DNA of 64,000 nucleotides from Neonectria sp. B-13 (taxonomy: Eukaryota > Ascomycota > Sordariomycetes > Hypocreales > Nectriaceae). Under the pieces are notes generated by a model. It was given only the letters and a program-made list of their open reading frames with translations, made no database searches and was not told the DNA's origin. How positions within the stretch are numbered: the first letter of the stretch is position 1; each line of letters starts with the position of its first letter. A program made the position numbers and the translations under genes. Below are positions 58,310 through 64,000 of this stretch, one piece after another. Location: positions 5,128,309 to 5,192,308 of the forward strand of contig NOKP01000002.1 in assembly GCA_002682825.1 (NCBI GenBank), given 5' to 3'.

Positions 58310-59861
58310 ATGAGCGCATTCAGTAGAAGAGCTGAAATGGATTATTGGACATTGCACTTTTTTTTTTTGTTGGTCTTAGAGAAAGCATAGAGCATCAACC
58401 GCTGTATCTAGAAGGAGAAACTATAGATGGGGGCCGCAATTGGCCCATCGTTCGTGATATGGGTATCACGGCTGGACTTAGAGAACTAGCGGGTGCTAAG
58501 GCAACCTTGCTGTATATTCTTGGCTGTTTTCCAGATATTAGCAGCTTCTGTATAAATTAATTTCTACTTTGCGGCATCACGCAAGAATACGAATGCACTG
58601 CAGCCGATGTCAATCGTGGATGAGGTAACTAAACGGATTGGGACGCTGTCCTATCGCACTGTCGTCATCCGCTAACATGCGCGACAACAGGCCTGAAACA
58701 AAAATTACGTATTCGGCCTGTCGCTCCGATCCAGAAGCGTCAAAGGGGTCGAGGAGGCGCAGGTTCATCCTGTTCCTTGGGCCTTTGACTTAGCGACCTG
58801 GATATACCCAAGGGATTTGTGCTTCAAGGGCTGACTGCACTAGCGGTAAGGAGTTAGGCACGAGGAGCATTATCGGCAATTGCCCGGCGCGGGACATTTA
58901 TCTGCGAATAAGTTACGTAGCGTAACACTCGCCACCTAAGGGGAAGATTCGGCCTGACTCGAGCTAGTCGGGGGATGCTGCCAAGGGCTGCGGTGTCGCT
59001 ACAGTCTTATCGACGTGCGCAACGACCAACGGATCCAGCGGCATTTACCAGATCTAGAGCAGACCCTCTTCTTCAATCTAAGAAGGCTAGATTAAGGTGC
59101 AATTATCTGTGAGATGGCCCCTAATGGGGGGCTCGATCTCTGTCTTCAGCCCTTCTAACCGTCTTTGTACGTACTATCGGCAATCAGATCACTTTCTGTA
59201 CGGATACATACCGACAGGGCATCCTTGCCCCTGCCAGATGTTGGTTCAAGTCTCCGTAGACATCCCCGGATGCGACCAAAGAGTCCAAGCGGTGGAAGGA
59301 GGCGGTCCATGCCGCCGCGGAGACGGATGAGGCCAGGTAGCCGCGGAGCCGTAACGAAGCGAAACGGCCACGGTGGATAACCGTTACAGCATGCGGGGGC
59401 CGCGGGGGCTGCTACTGCGACGTTATTCCAGAGTCGGCGTTAGAGTTGCCCTTGTCGCCAGCGGGACACAAACAAACTTGGAAGTGATCAGCGCCACGTT
59501 GGGCCTGGGTTCCCATAACCCGTAATACCCTAGAACCCTAGAACCCTGGAACCCTGGCGACTGGACGCTAGAGACACCTAGGCTCCAGGCCTAGACTCCA
59601 GGCCACGACTACGCTGCACGACGGGTCTCCCAGACACATGCTCCTTTTTCATCAAACGGAGCTTCCCTACCAAGCCGAGCCAGGGGACCGACGCGTTGGC
59701 GTAGGGATCTCAAGAGCGGTAAGGCGTAGCTGAGGGGTCACGAGGAGCTATAAGAGGGCATAATGAACCAGTACTGGTGGTTAGATAGAGCTTCATTGTG
59801 TGTGCGATCCTTTCATAGAACAACTACTCACTTATACTTTGCCACTTCAACCAGATTCACA
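58310..59861. other. Intergenic, 1.5 kb
   Basis: 3' flank of the membrane protein and promoter of the GMC oxidoreductase. It includes a T13 run near 58358 and a CCCTAGAA tandem at 59528. No gene recognised. Confidence 0.5.
59528..59557 (+). repeat. CCCTAGAA/CCCTGGAA short tandem repeat
   Basis: Almost four 8 bp units, the first two CCCTAGAA and the next two CCCTGGAA/CCCTGG. It lies about 300 bases upstream of the GMC gene. Not telomeric, since the unit is not TTAGGG. Confidence 0.75.
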
Positions 59862-61904
59862 ATGGGCTTGTACACTAAGCTTGCCGATGATATCAATGAG
59901 GTGGATGTGATCATTGCCGGAGGTAAGGCTACACTTATTCTCAGCTGGAGGAAGCGCCATGGCTAATTCATCTTAGGTGGTACTGCAGCATGTGTTGTGG
60001 CTGGGCGATTGGCGGAGGCTGATCCCAAGTTGTCCATTCTGCTCATCGAGGGAGGGCAAAACAACTACGATGTACCAAACATCGTCCACCCTGTGTTCTT
60101 CCTGGACCACCTTCACCCCTCTGCCAAGACCACCATCTTCTACAAGGGTAACAAGGCCAAGCAGCTCGCCGACCGTGAGGTCATCGTTCCCTCTGGAGGC
60201 ACCCTGGGTGGTGGATCATCGATTAACTTCATGATGTACACCCGTGCCCAGCGATCCGACTTTGATTCATGGAAGGCGCGTGGCTGGTCTGCTGACGAGG
60301 TGCTGCCGTACCTCCGCAAGGTATGTTTGAACTATCCCTGTGTCTGACGCGCGTGGCCTGGTGTTGATCAAGAACCTCAATAGATGGAGACGTACCACGG
60401 CAAGGGATCAAAGGAGCTTCACGGCCAAGACGGCCCCCTCCATATCTCCGACAGCACATTCCGCGCACGTGGGTCCCAGGATGACTTCATCGACGCTGCA
60501 GGCAAGGTCGGCTGGCCCGAGATCCATGACCTGCAGGACCTGGACGCAAACAACGGCGTCGAGCGCTGGCAGCGTTACATCTCCACTGACGGCAAGAGGC
60601 AAGACACCGCGCACACGTACCTGCACGAGAAGCTCCGTGGCGGTGCCTACCCCAACTTGCACGTACTGGTCGAGTCACAGGTCGTGCGGGTTCTGTTGGA
60701 TGACGAGAAGCGAGCTGTCGGCGTCGAGTATACCCCTAACCCGGACTTCCAACCGTCCCTCAACACTTCAAAGCACCCCAAGGTGACAGTAAAGGCACGA
60801 AAGCAGGTCATCGTGTCTTGCGGTGCCCTCGGCACGCCGCCGGTGCTGGAGAGATCCGGCTTGGGTGACCCGGAGCTGTTGAAGAAGGTTGGCGTCGAGG
60901 TCGTCGTCGATCTTCCTGGTGTTGGACGCGATTATCAAGATCACAACTTGTGCCTCTACCCATACAGGACAAGCCTCAAGCCTCGCGAAACAATTGATTC
61001 AGTTCTGAGGAATCCGGGCAACCGCCAAGCGCTTATCGACAGCAAGGATGAGATCCTAGGCTGGAACTCTATCGATATCTCGTCCAAGCTTCGACCTACT
61101 GAAGAGGATGTGGCTGCCCTGGGTCCCGAGTTTAAGGAAGCTTGGGACCGGGATTTCAAGAACTCCCCCGACCGACCTCTGATGCTCATGGGCGTCGTTT
61201 CATGGTAAGTCCTTGGGATTCCTCATACCAAGCGCTTTCCAAGACAGTAATACTGACAGACAGACAGCTTCCTAGGAGACCCCTCAGCTGTCCCCGAGGG
61301 CCAGTACCTCACAGTAGGCAACTACACCGCATACCCTTATTCTCGCGGACACATGCACATCACTGGGCCTGAGCTGAGCGATCCCCTGGACTTCGATGTC
61401 GGCTACTTCACGGATAAGCATGATATCGACTTGAAGAAGCAGATCTGGGCTTACAAGAAGAACCGTGAGATCATGCGCCGCACGGCCATGTACCGTGGCG
61501 AGATTGCCGCCGGCCACCCAGCCTTCCCCGCTGGATCTGCGGCCGTGTGTGTCGAGACGGATGCTCCCCTCAGTGACATCAGTGATATTAAGTACACCAC
61601 CGAGGATGACAAGGCAATTGAGGAGTGGCTGCGCGGGAACATCGGCACGACCTGGCATTCGCTGGGTACCGCCAAGATGGCGCCCCGTGAGGAGTATGGT
61701 GTTGTAGACGAGTCGCTGAACGTTTGGGGCACCAAGGGGCTTAAGATCATCGATATGAGCATCCCGCCTGAGAATGTCGGCGCAAACACCAACAACACAG
61801 CTATCTTGGTGGGCGAGAAGGGAGCTGACATCCTGATCGAGGAGCTGGGTCTTAAGGTCAAGGAGCTAAGTTCTAAGATCGAAGAGCTGGCTCTTAAGAA
61901 GTAA
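59862..61904 (+). CDS. GMC-family flavoenzyme (alcohol/methanol oxidase-like)
   Basis: FAD-dependent alcohol oxidase-type enzyme. Four exons: 59862-59922, 59977-60320, 60384-61204 and 61268-61904; 620 aa. The first intron lies inside the FAD dinucleotide-binding motif, the join reading VIIAGGGTAACVVAGRLAE. The GMC signature GGTLGGGSSINFMMYTR is close to that of fungal alcohol oxidases. The catalytic His is in TWHSLGTAKM and the partner Asn in VGANTNNTAIL. C-terminus ELALKK has no clear SKL-type peroxisomal signal, whereas yeast methanol oxidase is peroxisomal. The substrate alcohol cannot be stated. Size is slightly below the 660 aa of methylotrophic yeast enzymes. Confidence 0.94.
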
Positions 61905-63180
61905 TTAGATGAGATGGCCTGACTTGCATCTGAAGATAGACAAATGAAGATGTTCTACCGATGTTCAACATTGTAAAAGCCGTTAGTCACAGTTACGCTC
62001 TGGTAAAATCACATAATTGCTTTGCGTCCCAGTCACTTTCTTGATGAGATTTTGTGCTGTGAATAAATTGGTTTCCCACCTGGCTTTAATAGTCCTCTTA
62101 TGTACTCTGTAATTCTAGGACGAAACTCGCACGACGTGTTAATCTGATCAAGACCAGATGCACTTCTCATTGCTCTAATGCACCTTGTTTTAAATATTAC
62201 CATGGGCATTCTACGTGCTAGGTATCCATTAGTAAACACTATGTTAGATTGACACTCGGCTTAGATTCTATTCCCACAGTTTCTTGAAAGTAACCCTTAA
62301 AGATTAGCTGGGTCTCGTCTATGTAGTCAAGAAAGAGGTACGGCGACTGCACACAATCAAATCACTTCGTGAAGATGCTGATTTCGCATTGAAAATCACC
62401 AAAATATCTGTCATTTTTGCACCGTCCTTAAGCTTAATCACTGAAGATCCTGTTCTGCAAGCTGTCAGGGGCCTGGAGAGGATCGACGTCGATGGGGCCG
62501 TTGTCCTTATTTAATGATATTAAAGAATCCACCACACCTGGGTACCAATACCCTCATGCTACTATAGTAAATGGTTTAATTAATTGGTCTCCACTGCGGA
62601 ATGCCTTAGGGATTGTGAATGCCTTTGCTGAGATCGTAAAGATGCGGAGGCTGACAAAGGCTGGAGTGACCAGGCGGACTCAGTTACACAATCTGCCGCT
62701 CCTTGACCGACACGCAGGTTAGTAATCAACGTGCTTTATTGGGAGGTTTGCGTGGCGAACTTATGCTTCGTTTTCCCACCGCTTTTCATGCGTCGTCAGG
62801 CCACTTTGTTGCAAATCACGAGGTGTCGCGTTTGGCTCGCGCCCGAGATAAGGCCTAGCGGGCGTGCAGCCCTTGGTTGGACGCGTAAAAAACGTGTTCT
62901 GGAGATTGTATGACTCTCTTAAGGATGGTGGAGCGGTTAGTCGTGCCATGACCCCTAGTCCTGACGACAATATGGTGAGACCTCGGACGGTTTAACTCCG
63001 CGCGGCGAACGTGAACTTGGAACGCGTCGTATTATCAACAAAACGTGCTAATAAATAGCATCTAAAGTTCCGAGAGGATTTCCAGAACTTGAAATTTGTA
63101 GACCTTGAAAACAATCAAGGCGAAGCTTTGCTGTCAATTACTTTCCCGCAATTCACACAACGCTATTCGTGACTTCTACC
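61905..63180. other. Intergenic, A+T-richer
   Basis: 1.3 kb between the GMC oxidase and the nrdD gene. No gene is supported. The last 75 bases are open in frame with nrdD but contain no ATG. Confidence 0.5.
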
Positions 63181-64000
63181 ATGTCAATGGCAGAACTACA
63201 GATTTCAAATGTGCGTCTGGTCGACGAGTACCTATCGAAAACAACATGGAAGGGCTCTGAGAATGCCAACTCGACCTACTCTCACCAGGGACTCATGCAG
63301 TACGTCTCCCAGCATGTCATTTCCGAATACTGGCTCCAGAAGATCTACACCGAGGAGATTCACAAGTTCAACAACGAGAACCGTTTTCACATCCATGATC
63401 TCGGTTTCTTGAGCGCGTACTGTTCGGGGTGGAGCCTTGAAGACATCCTCCTCCAAGGCTTTGGTGGTGTCGAGAACAAGATCCAGTGCCGACCGCCCAA
63501 GCACCTCAACACTGCCCTCAACCAGACGGTCAACTTCCTGTTCACCCTCCAAGGAGAGCTTGCTGGAGCCCAGGCACTATCGAACTTTGACACGTATCTC
63601 GCTCCTTTCATCCGAAACGATGATCTCTCATACTCTGATGTCTTCAAGTATGTGCAGAGCTTCGTCTATTCGCTCAACGTGCCCACACGGAGTGGCTTTC
63701 AGGCGCCTTTCACCAATGTTGCCTTGGACTTGATCTGTCCCAAAAACCTTCAATTCCAGCCTGTCATCATAGGTGGTGAGCCACACCCGACATGGATGTA
63801 CCGCGACTTCCAGGAGGAGATGGACCTGATCAACAGAGCCTTCGCCGAGGTCATGATTCAGGGCGACGGCAACGGCAACATCTTTTCTTTCCCCATCCCG
63901 ACCTACAACCTCTATGAAGGCATTGACTGGGAGTCACCTCGCTGGGAATCCATTTGGGAGATGACGGCTAAATATGGCGTGCCCTACTTCGCCAACTTCA
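63181..64000 (+). CDS. nrdD: Anaerobic (class III) ribonucleoside-triphosphate reductase, partial
   Basis: Glycyl-radical enzyme that makes dNTPs without oxygen. The frame is open from ATG 63181 (MSMAELQISNVRLVDE) to the window edge: 273 codons, no intron. Conserved NrdD blocks appear in order: NENRFHIHDLGFLSAYCSGW (residues 66-84, Cys81 likely the active-site Cys of the first loop), VYSLNVPTRSGFQAPFTNV (162-180), DFQEEMDLINRAFAEVMIQG (209-228), FSFPIPTYNL and EMTAKYGVPYFANF (260-273). No ATP-cone precedes the catalytic domain. Upstream the frame hits TGA near 63106 with no other ATG, so the start is reliable. The rest, including the glycyl-radical site, lies beyond the window. Class III enzymes are typical of anaerobes and rare in eukaryotes, so transfer from a prokaryote is likely; codon use appears fungal. 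Confidence 0.93.
   Translation, partial: MSMAELQISNVRLVDEYLSKTTWKGSENANSTYSHQGLMQYVSQHVISEYWLQKIYTEEIHKFNNENRFHIHDLGFLSAYCSGWSLEDILLQGFGGVENKIQCRPPKHLNTALNQTVNFLFTLQGELAGAQALSNFDTYLAPFIRNDDLSYSDVFKYVQSFVYSLNVPTRSGFQAPFTNVALDLICPKNLQFQPVIIGGEPHPTWMYRDFQEEMDLINRAFAEVMIQGDGNGNIFSFPIPTYNLYEGIDWESPRWESIWEMTAKYGVPYFANF

Overview
The window is nuclear DNA of a filamentous ascomycete (Pezizomycotina, probably a Sordariomycete; the class is an inference). Evidence: genes carry short 50-115 nt GT-AG introns with phase-consistent junctions, intergenic DNA is long, and the housekeeping genes (vacuolar proteinase A, Sec14, the Mis14/Nsl1 kinetochore subunit, a DUF155/RMND1-type mitochondrial protein) and the accessory genes (Clr5-ankyrin protein, NLR-like STAND protein, sugar and DHA2 transporters) are typical of this group. 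Exon structures below were built by joining reading frames by hand at donor/acceptor sites; each join was checked for phase.

Layout. 1-7.5 kb holds no convincing gene. 7.5-17.7 kb is a housekeeping block: pep4-type aspartic protease (+), a large proline/glutamine-rich nuclear protein (+), RMND1-like protein (-) sharing a 0.47 kb divergent promoter with sec14 (+), then Mis14/Nsl1 (-). From 18 kb on the region is accessory: an unrecognised acidic protein (-), a decayed intron-containing gene (- , 20.8-21.8 kb), an MFS sugar-type transporter (-), a 14-TM DHA2 drug-type transporter (-), a GNAT acetyltransferase (+), a Clr5-ankyrin protein (+), a class I glutamine-amidotransferase-like protein (+), a gene remnant and a second ankyrin protein (-), a 256 bp TA-flanked inverted-repeat element, an SDR oxidoreductase (-), a broken cysteine-rich chitinase-tail-like gene (-), a CorA-like channel protein (+) whose start codon lies on a 4 nt exon, an 11-exon amidase (-), a small ORF, a 10-exon alpha/beta-hydrolase/NB-ARC/TPR NLR-like gene (+), a multi-pass membrane protein (+), a GMC alcohol-oxidase-like flavoenzyme (+) and, running off the right edge, a gene for a class III anaerobic ribonucleotide reductase (NrdD).

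The most surprising content is the NrdD gene. It is an oxygen-sensitive glycyl-radical enzyme family of anaerobic bacteria, archaea and phages; here it sits intronless for the 820 nt visible, in fungal sequence context. Its activase and the glycyl-radical C-terminus would lie outside the window. No polyketide, NRPS or terpene backbone enzyme is present, so the accessory enzymes are not evidence of a biosynthetic cluster. No tRNA, rRNA, CRISPR or intact transposase was found.
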